Source: Hydrogenophaga sp. PAMC20947 (GTDB taxonomy: Bacteria > Pseudomonadota > Gammaproteobacteria > Burkholderiales > Burkholderiaceae_C). Taken from it: a DNA stretch of 64,000 nucleotides. A program made the translations under genes and the position numbers. The stretch covers positions 2,914,001-2,978,000 of the forward strand of contig NZ_CP039252.1 of the NCBI RefSeq assembly GCF_004795855.1, given 5' to 3'. The notes under the pieces are model-generated. The model saw nothing but the letters and a program-made list of their open reading frames with translations, had not been told where the DNA came from and made no database searches. Below are positions 27,609 to 34,710 of this stretch, piece after piece; position 1 is the stretch's first letter; each line of letters starts with the position of its first letter.

Positions 27609-27795
27609 GTTGGAACTCCTTGGCTTGTTGAAAAGCCAATCTTGCTCCGGGCTTGTGTCTGAAACGTAAACAACTGGGGCTTCAAAAGCAAAGTTGCGTT
27701 GGCGGTCTCGTGCGCGTGGTGGCAAAGCCCTTGTTGCACGGGGGTAGCGCCGGGGCGGCATCTTTGGCTCGCATCTTGGCCGCAAGGGTCGGCAG

Positions 27796-27816
27796 GGTCA
27801 TGTCCTGTCTTTTGCC
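27796..27816. repeat. Half-copy of dispersed palindrome (left arm)
   Basis: GGTCATGTCCTGTCTTTTGCC, left-arm type. Confidence 0.45.
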
Positions 27817-28094
27817 TGCTCAAGCTCACCAGACACAGGCAACAGCCCTATCTGACCAACCCATACCCCGTGCTCCGCCCCGCAACCTTGCAGTCTGCCC
27901 AGCACCCCGCGCGCCAACAAGTCGGTGATACCGCGCAACGCCATATTCGCAGAGCATTTGCCTATCGCTGCTCGCCCAGCGTTGCCAGAACTGGGCTTTG
28001 TCGAACAGGCATGCCAGCCTGCCGTCAACGCCCTGCCATCAGCCGCTTGATCTGCGGTGAATGGGGCGCCTGCTCCCCGCGTCAAGAGGGCGAT

Positions 28095-28115
28095 GGGGCA
28101 AAAGGCGAGACCACC
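28095..28115. repeat. Half-copy of dispersed palindrome (right arm)
   Basis: GGGGCAAAAGGCGAGACCACC, right-arm type, inverted with respect to the copy at 27796. Confidence 0.5.
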
Positions 28116-28294
28116 CCGAAGAGCGGAAGCATCAAGAAACCTGCGTTTGCTGGCGCTTTGCAGCGCTTTACCGTCTGGGCAAAGGCAGAAGATGAGGCCG
28201 TGCCTTGACTGAGCGACCCGAGGCATACGGGGCCCGCGGCATGGGGTACGGGCCCTGGTAACACCCGGTTGCCGCTCTGTACCAGGGAATGCAC

Positions 28295-28498
28295 ATGACA
28301 TCCCAAAACGACTCGGCACACCATCAGTTGTGCTTTGCGCCGTTGCTTCCGCAAGGCCAGGGCGTGTCGGTGCCTTGCGACACCCATGGTGAAGTCGATT
28401 TGAACAACCTATCCGAGCGGCTGAGAAATGCCTACCTGGGCGCCCGTGCGCTGATCGGGTGGGAGTACGCACGCCCGATCGTCGAAGAGGTGCATTGA
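28295..28498 (+). CDS. Small conserved-looking hypothetical protein
   Basis: 67 residues from ATG 28295 with CAGGGA upstream (ATG 28289 is an alternative). The C-terminal part VDLNNLSERLRNAYLGARAL and YARPIVEEVH has the character of a real small helical protein and resembles short hypothetical proteins common in Burkholderiales (from memory, unverified). No function assigned. Confidence 0.5.
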   Translation: MTSQNDSAHHQLCFAPLLPQGQGVSVPCDTHGEVDLNNLSERLRNAYLGARALIGWEYARPIVEEVH

Positions 28499-28605
28499 GT
28501 TCCACCCGAACACCTGAGTTCGGGCCTTGCGATCACCGTGTGGCGAAGCGGGCTCCAACTTGAGAACTGCTGAGCGCGGTCTGTTGAACGGATACGTGTC
28601 GGAGC

Positions 28606-28658
28606 CAAGTCTTGTCTTTTGCCTGCATCAGGTGAAAAAAGACGAAGGGCAAGACCCG
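28606..28658. repeat. Dispersed palindromic repeat
   Basis: Arms CAAGTCTTGTCTTTTGCC and GACGAAGGGCAAGACCCGG. It lies in the 389-bp gap between the small hypothetical gene and parD; the rest of the gap shows no gene. Confidence 0.65.
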
Positions 28659-28887
28659 GTAGATGTAAATGCGCGCCTGATCCCGTGGATGCACGCATGC
28701 CATCGGCGCTCAGCTATTCGCCGCCTTCTATGCGGTGAATGTTGGGTTTAATCGCTGCATTCGGGACGGCAGGGGGCAAGCCTCAGATCTGACCCTCAAG
28801 CTTTGAACGTCAAGCCCCGGAACTTGGCACAACACCCCCTGGCATTGAACCCATGCCTATTCTTGCCAAACTCGATATTCTTGCGCC

Positions 28888-29139
28888 ATGGCCACCATGA
28901 ATATCTCATTGCCGGATGCCCTCAAGTCCTTCGTTGACGCGCAGGTGACCGAGCGTGGCTACAGCACCAGCAGCGAATATGTGCGCGAGCTGATCCGCAC
29001 CGACCAAGATCGCCGCCAGCTACACAGCTTGTTGTTGCAAGGCGCAAGCTCTGCGCCGGGCGAACCGGCTGGCGCCACCTACTTTGACGCATTGCGCCAA
29101 CGCGTCGCTCAACACAACAAGCCCCGTCCCAAGGCTTGA
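28888..29139 (+). CDS. parD: ParD/CopG-family antitoxin
   Basis: 83 residues. The N-terminus MATMNISLPDALKSFVDAQV is the ribbon-helix-helix DNA-binding part, and GYSTSSEYVRELIR is typical of ParD. The C-terminal half should wrap the ParE toxin. Two TATTCTTGC direct repeats just upstream (about 28858 and 28876) may be its operator. The toxin gene overlaps by 4 bp but is frameshifted. Confidence 0.9.
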   Translation: MATMNISLPDALKSFVDAQVTERGYSTSSEYVRELIRTDQDRRQLHSLLLQGASSAPGEPAGATYFDALRQRVAQHNKPRPKA

Positions 29140-29467
29140 CGGCCAAGAAAGTGATTCCCCGCGCACAAGTCAGCGCGAATGTGGACTCGGCCATTGATCA
29201 CTGCCTGGCCGAAGACGCGAGCGACGCAGCCTCCTAGGTTTTATTGATGCGCTGGAGCAAGCCTATGCCTACCTCAGTCGCAACGCTGCCACAGGCTCAC
29301 CCCGCTATGGGCATGAACTGGGTTTGCCAGGCTTGCGTGCTTGGCCGCTGACCACGTACCCGTTTCTGGTGTTCTACCTGGAGCGAGAAGACCACATCGA
29401 CGTGTGGCGGGTGCTGCACACCCGACGCGACATTCCGCAGCGCATGGCAGAGCCAGATAGCCACTGA
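29136..29467 (+). pseudogene. parE: Frameshifted ParE-family toxin
   Basis: TTG 29136 overlaps the parD stop and opens a frame (MTAKKVIPRAQVSANVDSAI) that stops at 29235. The next frame continues the protein from about 29234: FIDALEQAYAYLSRNAATGS, GLPGLRAWPLTTYPFLVFY and VWRVLHTRRDIPQRM, the classical end of ParE/RelE-type toxins. A net -1 frameshift near 29226-29236 separates the halves. As written, no active toxin can be made, leaving an antitoxin without its toxin. A sequencing error cannot be excluded. Confidence 0.85.
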
Positions 29468-29513
29468 CGACAACGCTTGTTTTCAGCTCACTTACAGGCG
29501 ACGACACGCGGGA

Positions 29514-29558
29514 TCAGTTCTTCAGCTTCAGAAAGTACTCAAAAATATCTGGCACATT
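29514..29558 (-). pseudogene. C-terminal remnant of a beta-hydroxyacid dehydrogenase
   Basis: The complement strand encodes NVPDIFEYFLKLKN and a stop, almost the same as the C-terminus of the dehydrogenase at 19.7 kb (NVPDIFDYFLKLEK). The similarity begins abruptly and repeat DNA follows, so it is the surviving tail of a deleted paralogue. Confidence 0.65.
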
Positions 29559-29575
29559 GACAAACGGCAAAAGGC

Positions 29576-29592
29576 ATGACCTCGTCGTTCTC
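29576..29592. repeat. Half-copy of dispersed palindrome
   Basis: GGCAAAAGGCATGACCT, right-arm type, directly at the border of the dehydrogenase remnant. Confidence 0.6.
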
Positions 29593-29610
29593 CTGTAGGT
29601 CAGATATGAG

Positions 29611-29680
29611 GGCTTGTGTTTTGCCGTCAAGCTGTGAAAAGAAGCGCAAGGGGGCAAAAGGCAAGACCTGACCCTCAAGC
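29611..29680. repeat. Dispersed palindromic repeat
   Basis: Left arm GGCTTGTGTTTTGCC and right arm GGCAAAAGGCAAGACCTGAC, followed by CCCTCAAGC as at 34.6 kb in inverted form. Confidence 0.75.
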
Positions 29681-29699
29681 TCATGTGACCCTCAAAATC

Positions 29700-29746
29700 G
29701 GTCTTGCCTTTGCCTGCATCTACCGCCATGGGCAAAAGGCAAGACC
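29700..29746. repeat. Dispersed palindromic repeat, best conserved hairpin
   Basis: GGTCTTGCCTTTGCC pairs with GGCAAAAGGCAAGACC over a short loop, followed by tandem CCCTCAAG units. Confidence 0.85.
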
Positions 29747-29905
29747 CTCAAGACCCTCAAGCCCCTCAAGCCCAGACCCGCATGACACAAGCCGGATCTT
29801 CTGGGCAATATTCACCAAAAAAACCGCCAATGATTCATCAATAGCCGGCAGAATGTATCAAAAAGCTACAGTGAACCCAGCTCGAAGGTGATTGAGGATC
29901 TCGCT

Positions 29906-29933
29906 AGGCAAAAGGCAAGACCTGACCCTGAAG
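29906..29933. repeat. Half-copy of dispersed palindrome
   Basis: GGCAAAAGGCAAGACCTGAC and following CCTGAAG; about 40 bp before the IS30 left end. Confidence 0.7.
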
Positions 29934-29973
29934 TCCTGATGAAAATGCAAATCTCAATCAATATTTGAAAAAA

Positions 29974-31107
29974 CAGGGCGGAATCAATAATCAAGTGCAA
30001 CACCCAACCGGTAAGGTACCGCCATGGGAAAGCACTACGAACAACTCACCGCTGAAGAACGAGCGGCGATCATGATGATGAAGTTGAACAACTGCTCGGC
30101 GCGGCAGATCTCTTTGATGCTGCGCCGCGCGCCTTCGACCATCACCCGGGAGCTGGCACGCTTTGCGGCCTGGCCGGATCGGCATGCACAGACTGCCAAC
30201 GCCCCTTCTGTGTACGACGCCCGCCTCGCCGGTTTGCGCGCTCGACGCGAGCGTTTCAAATGCCGCAAACGCTCCAAACTGACCACCGATACCGTGCTCT
30301 TCGGCGTGATCCAGCACTTTCTGACTCAGGGATGGTCGCCCTCGCAGATCGCGGGCACACTCAAACTCATGTGGCCCGATGAACCTCAACGCACCGTCTC
30401 GCACGAGACCATCTACAACTGCATCTACGCCATGCCCAAGGGTGAGCTGCGCAAAGACCTCATCGCCTGCCTTCGCCGGGCCAAAGCCAAGCGCATGCCG
30501 CGCAGCCGGGGCGAGGACCGCAGAGGCCAGATGCCCGATCTGCTGAGCATTCACGTGCGTCCGCCCCAGGCCAACGACCGCGCCTTCCCCGGCCACTGGG
30601 AGGGTGACCTCATCAAAGGCGCCGCCAATCGCTCTGCCGTGGGTGTGCTGGTCGAGCGCAGCTCTCGTCTGGTCATGCTGATCAAGCTGGCCGATGCAAC
30701 AGCGGCCTCTGCCCTGGAAGGTTTCACGGCCAAGCTGCGCGGCGTCGCAGAACCGATGCGCCAGACCCTGACCTATGACCAGGGAAAAGAGATGGCCCGC
30801 CACGCCGAGCTGACAGCCAACACGGGCGTGATGGTGTACTTCTGTGACCCACACAGCCCCTGGCAGCGTGGTTCCTGCGAGAACACCAACGGGCTGATCC
30901 GCCAGTACTTGCCCAAGGGCACGGACTTGTCTGCTCACAGTCAGGAGCAGCTCGATGCGATCGCCGACCTTCTCAACAACCGCCCGCGCGCCGTCCACGG
31001 TTTCTACCCGCCGATCAGCGTCTACCAGGCCATGTTGGACAAGCTCAATCAACCCAATTCCTCAATTCAATAAATCAGTGTTGCACTTGGGACTTGACTC
31101 CGCCCAG
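29974..31107 (+). mobile_element. IS30-family insertion sequence
   Basis: Terminal inverted repeats of about 30 bp: the left end at 29974-30003 and the complement of 31078-31107 agree at 24 of 30 positions, sharing the inner CAAGTGCAACAC. One transposase gene fills the interior. No target-site duplication of more than 2-3 bp is visible, as expected for IS30. The right end lies 10 bp before the start codon of the OLD-family gene. Confidence 0.85.
30024..31073 (+). CDS. IS30-family transposase
   Basis: 349 residues. N-terminal helix-turn-helix HYEQLTAEERAAIMMMKL with CSARQISLMLRRAPSTITRE. The DDE catalytic core shows FPGHWEGDLIKG (first Asp), LTYDQGKEMARH (second Asp) and CENTNGLIRQYLPKGTDLS (Glu), followed by LNNRPRAVHGFYPP. 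All three acidic residues are present and the frame is intact, so the element may be active. AAGG precedes ATG 30024. Confidence 0.95.
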   Translation: MGKHYEQLTAEERAAIMMMKLNNCSARQISLMLRRAPSTITRELARFAAWPDRHAQTANAPSVYDARLAGLRARRERFKCRKRSKLTTDTVLFGVIQHFLTQGWSPSQIAGTLKLMWPDEPQRTVSHETIYNCIYAMPKGELRKDLIACLRRAKAKRMPRSRGEDRRGQMPDLLSIHVRPPQANDRAFPGHWEGDLIKGAANRSAVGVLVERSSRLVMLIKLADATAASALEGFTAKLRGVAEPMRQTLTYDQGKEMARHAELTANTGVMVYFCDPHSPWQRGSCENTNGLIRQYLPKGTDLSAHSQEQLDAIADLLNNRPRAVHGFYPPISVYQAMLDKLNQPNSSIQ

Positions 31108-31117
31108 GGAGAAAAGT

Positions 31118-32947
31118 ATGAAACTCGAATCGGTGTCAATAAAAAATTTCCGTTGCTACGCAGACGAAATTAACGTTAGCTTTCAAGAATTGACCACATT
31201 CGTTGGGAAGAACGATATCGGGAAGTCTTCGGTCCTTGAGGCTCTAGAAATCTTCTTCAATAACGATACCGTTGCCATGGAGCAGGGCGACGCAAACATT
31301 CATAGCGAACAGAAGAGAGTAGAAATAACCTGCGAATTTTCAAACCTACCGAAGGAACTTAGCTTGGACGCTGGCGCAGAAACCACGCTCGAAGCTGAGT
31401 ATTTACTGAGTGCAAGTAAAACCTTGAAAATTCGCAAAGTATTTGACTGCAGCCTTAAGAAACCTTCTGTGGAAGTTTTCGTGATTGCATACCATCCCAC
31501 CGCTCAAGGCGTAAGTAATCTTCTAGAACTAAAGGAGAAAGAGCTCCAAGCCATTGTTAAAGAAAAAAAACTTGACGTTCCGCTAAAAGGAAATCCAGGT
31601 ATGCGCCGCGCGATTTGGGCAGCCACTGAAGAACTAGGCCGAGCAGACGTAGCGATTACGGCGAGCAAAGCAAAAGAAGACGGTAAGCGAATTTGGGAAC
31701 AGATAGAAACACATCTACCAATATTTGCACTATTTCAAAGTGATCGCAGTAGTCGCGATTCTGACGATGAAGTTCAAAATCCAATGAAAGCCGCAGTCGC
31801 GGCAGCAATTGCCGAGGTACAGGACGATATCGCTCGAATTCAAACGCGTGTACAAGAAAAGGCCGAAGAAATTGCCAGAAGTACCCATGCCGCTCTGATG
31901 ACAATTGATGCAAGCCTCGCAAGCGAGTTGACACCTGAATTCACGCCACCAACCCCTTCAAAGTGGATCTCACTCTTTTCGGTGGGACTCAATACCGACT
32001 CAGGCATCCCACTAAACAAACGCGGCAGCGGCGTACGGCGCTTAGTGCTGGTTAGCTTTTTCAAAGCTGAAGCTGAACGTCGATTGAAGACAAGCAATAA
32101 GCGCAGCATCATTTATGCGATAGAAGAACCCGAGACAGCTCAACATCCGAATAACCAACGCATTCTTATTGATTCATTCAAATCTCTATCCAGCGAAACG
32201 GGCTGTCAAGTTTTGTTGACAACGCACAGTCCCGGCTTTGCCTCTGAACTCCCCGTTAGCAGTATTAGATATGTGAGCCGAGATCCAGATACACGAAAAC
32301 CACAAATTAGTGCTGGAGATGATGTGTTCGGTGCTGTGGCCGACGCCCTTGGCGTGACACCAGATAGCCGAGTAAAAGTTTTGCTTTGTGTCGAAGGGCC
32401 AACCGACGTTATAGCCTTCAAGTGTCTCAGCAAGGCACTGCACGCCGCTGACCCAACACTGCCGAACTTGGCTACCGATGAGCGAATTGCCTTCATTGTT
32501 CTTGGTGGTTCTACCTTAAAGCATTGGGTAGATGAGAACTATCTTCAGTCCTTACGTCGACCCGAGATTCATATTTACGACCGGGATGTGCCCGCTTACG
32601 AAGCAGCGGTAGATAAAGTGAATTTGAGGACTGACGGATCGTGGGCAGCGCAAACTACTAAGCATGAAATTGAAAGCTACCTGCACCCTGAAGCGATTCG
32701 TGAAGCCTTTGGCGTCACCATCTTGGTTGACGACCACCCGGTGGACGGCAAGGCTGTACCAAAAATTTTTGCGGAAGCTTACTCAGCGGCGCAAAAGTAT
32801 GACGGTGTAATGAAAGATTCAAACGCCAAAACTCGTCTGGCCGATAAAGCCTTTCCACTAATGACCGCGGAGCGCATAAAAGAGCGCGACCCACTTGGGG
32901 AAGTTTCGGATTGGCTACGCCGCATTGGCCATCTAGCCGCAGCTTAG
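31118..32947 (+). CDS. OLD-family ATP-dependent nuclease (AAA ATPase + TOPRIM)
   Basis: 609 residues. N-terminal ABC-type ATPase: MKLESVSIKNFRCYADEI, Walker A VGKNDIGKSSVLEAL (about 28-42), a long helical insertion, signature-like GSGVRRLVLVSF, Walker B YAIEEPETAQHP and HSPGFASELP. The C-terminal TOPRIM domain (from about 420) has LLCVEGPTDVIAF and HIYDRDVPAY. Such proteins are DNA nucleases with anti-phage roles; GajA of Gabija is a relative but needs GajB, and no UvrD-like helicase is seen. The ribosome-binding site GGGAG partly lies in the IS30 end. Base composition is clearly more A/T-rich than neighbours, a sign of transfer. Confidence 0.85.
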   Translation: MKLESVSIKNFRCYADEINVSFQELTTFVGKNDIGKSSVLEALEIFFNNDTVAMEQGDANIHSEQKRVEITCEFSNLPKELSLDAGAETTLEAEYLLSASKTLKIRKVFDCSLKKPSVEVFVIAYHPTAQGVSNLLELKEKELQAIVKEKKLDVPLKGNPGMRRAIWAATEELGRADVAITASKAKEDGKRIWEQIETHLPIFALFQSDRSSRDSDDEVQNPMKAAVAAAIAEVQDDIARIQTRVQEKAEEIARSTHAALMTIDASLASELTPEFTPPTPSKWISLFSVGLNTDSGIPLNKRGSGVRRLVLVSFFKAEAERRLKTSNKRSIIYAIEEPETAQHPNNQRILIDSFKSLSSETGCQVLLTTHSPGFASELPVSSIRYVSRDPDTRKPQISAGDDVFGAVADALGVTPDSRVKVLLCVEGPTDVIAFKCLSKALHAADPTLPNLATDERIAFIVLGGSTLKHWVDENYLQSLRRPEIHIYDRDVPAYEAAVDKVNLRTDGSWAAQTTKHEIESYLHPEAIREAFGVTILVDDHPVDGKAVPKIFAEAYSAAQKYDGVMKDSNAKTRLADKAFPLMTAERIKERDPLGEVSDWLRRIGHLAAA

Positions 32948-33019
32948 TAAACTTTACTGCATAGCTCTACTTGCCGCAGCACGGTACCAGTCCAACCAAA
33001 AAGAAGAGGCCCCGTCGCC

Positions 33020-34552
33020 ATGCATGAAATCATCTGTCCACACTGCAGCAAAGCCTTCAAGATCGACGAAGCGGGGTACGCCGACATCCTCAAGCAGGTG
33101 CGTGATGGCGACTTTGACAAACAGTTGCACGAGCGGCTGGAGCTGGCCGAGCGGGAAAAGCGCGACGCGATTGCCTTGGCCGAGGCCAAGGTCGCCAGTG
33201 AGCTGCAAAAAGCTGCAGCCGTCAAAGACACGGAGATTCAGGCTCTGAAAGCCCAGCTCGACGCGGGCGAGGTGGCGAGCAAGCTGGCGTTGGCCGAGGC
33301 CTTGGGCACGGTAGAAAAGCAACGCGATGTCATCGCCAACGAGTTGGCGCAGGCAAAGCTGGACCAGCAGGCGGCGCTTAAGCTGGCTGAGGCCCAGCTG
33401 GCCCATGAGCTGCAAGGGGCTGCGGCGCGCAAAGATGCGGAGATTCAGGCCTTGCAGGCCCAGCTTGCTGCCGGTGAAATAGCCCGCAAGCTGGCGGTGA
33501 CGGAGGCTTTGGGCGCGGTCAGCAAAGAGCGCGATGGGCTGGCGAACGAGCTGGAGCAAGCGCGCAACGCGCAGCAAGCTGCCGCGCATTTGGCCGAGAC
33601 CAAGCTCCAGTTGGCCGTGAATGAAGCCGTGGATGTCGTCGCCCGGGAGCGCGATGGCTTGAAAAATGATCTCAACCTCATCACCGTGAAAAATCAGCTG
33701 GAAGAGAAAGCCATCAAGGAGCAATACGCCTTGCAGCTGCGCGACCGTGATGGGGAGATTGAGCGTCTGCGCGATATGAAGGCGCGGCTATCGACCAAGA
33801 TGGTCGGTGAAACCCTGGAGCAGCACTGCGAAATCGAGTTCAACCGCATCCGTGCTGCCGCCTTTCAGCGGGCGCATTTTGAGAAAGATAACGACGCCCG
33901 CACCGGCAGCAAGGGCGACTATATTTTTCGCGACTCGGACGAGTCGGGCGCCGAGATCGTCTCCATCATGTTTGAGATGAAGAACGAGAGCGATGAAACG
34001 GCGACCAAGAAGAGGAACGAAGATTTTCTGAAAGAGCTGGACAAGGACCGCACGGAAAAGGCGTGCGAGTACGCGGTGCTCGTGTCCCTGCTGGAGCCGG
34101 AGAGCGAGTTGTACAACAGCGGCATCGTCGATGTCTCGCACCGCTATCCGAAGATGTACGTGGTGCGGCCGCAGTTCTTTGTGCCCCTGATCACCCTCTT
34201 ACGCAATGCAGCTTTGAACGCGATGAAGTACAAGTCCGAGCTGGCGCTGGTGCGCTCGCAGAACGTGGACATCACAAAGTTCGAAACCCAGCTCGACGAA
34301 TTCAAGACGGCGTTTGGGCGCAATTGGCGCCTGGCCTCCGAAGGCTTTGAAGAAGCCATCAAGCGCATCGACGATGCGATCAAGGACCTGGAAAAAACAA
34401 AGGAGGCGCTGCACAAGTCAGCCAACAATTTGCGACTCGCCAACGACAAGGCCGATGATCTGACGATCAAGAAGCTCACACGTGGCAACCCCACGATGGC
34501 GGCCAAGTTTGCGGAGCTGCCGGGCACCATCACCCCTGCTGAGGCAGAGTAG
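33020..34552 (+). CDS. DUF2130-family coiled-coil protein
   Basis: 510 residues. N-terminal zinc-ribbon-like CPHCSKAF, then a long coiled coil (about 45-260) with two near-identical 69-residue units (from residue 55). The C-terminal DUF2130 domain shows [40 protein letters not shown] and [17 protein letters not shown]; the D/E/K arrangement recalls PD-(D/E)XK-type folds, an inference. Function unknown. It lies 72 bp after the OLD gene but has the higher GC of the host, so common ancestry of the pair is doubtful. Confidence 0.85.
   Translation: MHEIICPHCSKAFKIDEAGYADILKQVRDGDFDKQLHERLELAEREKRDAIALAEAKVASELQKAAAVKDTEIQALKAQLDAGEVASKLALAEALGTVEKQRDVIANELAQAKLDQQAALKLAEAQLAHELQGAAARKDAEIQALQAQLAAGEIARKLAVTEALGAVSKERDGLANELEQARNAQQAAAHLAETKLQLAVNEAVDVVARERDGLKNDLNLITVKNQLEEKAIKEQYALQLRDRDGEIERLRDMKARLSTKMVGETLEQHCEIEFNRIRAAAFQRAHFEKDNDARTGSKGDYIFRDSDESGAEIVSIMFEMKNESDETATKKRNEDFLKELDKDRTEKACEYAVLVSLLEPESELYNSGIVDVSHRYPKMYVVRPQFFVPLITLLRNAALNAMKYKSELALVRSQNVDITKFETQLDEFKTAFGRNWRLASEGFEEAIKRIDDAIKDLEKTKEALHKSANNLRLANDKADDLTIKKLTRGNPTMAAKFAELPGTITPAEAE
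33182..33595. repeat. 207-bp tandem repeat in the DUF2130 coiled coil
   Basis: Units 33182-33388 and 33389-33595 encode 69-residue segments that align without gaps (for example [15 protein letters not shown] and [15 protein letters not shown]); a partial third unit follows. Confidence 0.8.
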
Positions 34553-34620
34553 GACCGCCAATTTGATACTTGGCTCCACCCCGTGCTGCGTCCCCTCCCT
34601 CCACGCGGCTCAGCATTTCA

Positions 34621-34649
34621 GGGTCAGGTCTTGCCTTTTGCCCTCAAGC
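34621..34649. repeat. Dispersed palindromic repeat, half-copy
   Basis: GGGTCAGGTCTTGCCTTTTG continuing CCCTCAAGC; inverse of the 29653 copy. It lies between the convergent DUF2130 and pyc genes with a GACCCCAG/CTGGGGTC stem at 34672-34702. Confidence 0.75.
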
Positions 34650-34710
34650 TGCACTTCTCCGTCGTAAATCTGACCCCAGAAGCTAGAAGAACTCCTGGGG
34701 TCTGATCACT

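Larger units (their letters stand above)
27609..28294. other. Intergenic region with repeat fragments
   Basis: About 690 bp, no supported gene. Contains two half-copies of the palindromic family in opposite orientation (27796-27816 and 28095-28115). A segment around 28000-28065 resembles 28690-28745 (CATGCCA, then GCGGTGAATG), suggesting an older duplicated module around the palindromes. Confidence 0.45.

Noticed and set aside
27798..28505. 235-codon complement frame across the repeat region
   Set aside because: Composed of repeat DNA, Arg/Gly-rich, and antisense to the more plausible 67-residue gene.
31118..34552. OLD nuclease plus DUF2130 protein as a two-gene Gabija-like system
   Set aside because: DUF2130 protein has no helicase motifs, a different base composition and a 72-bp gap; adjacency is probably accidental.
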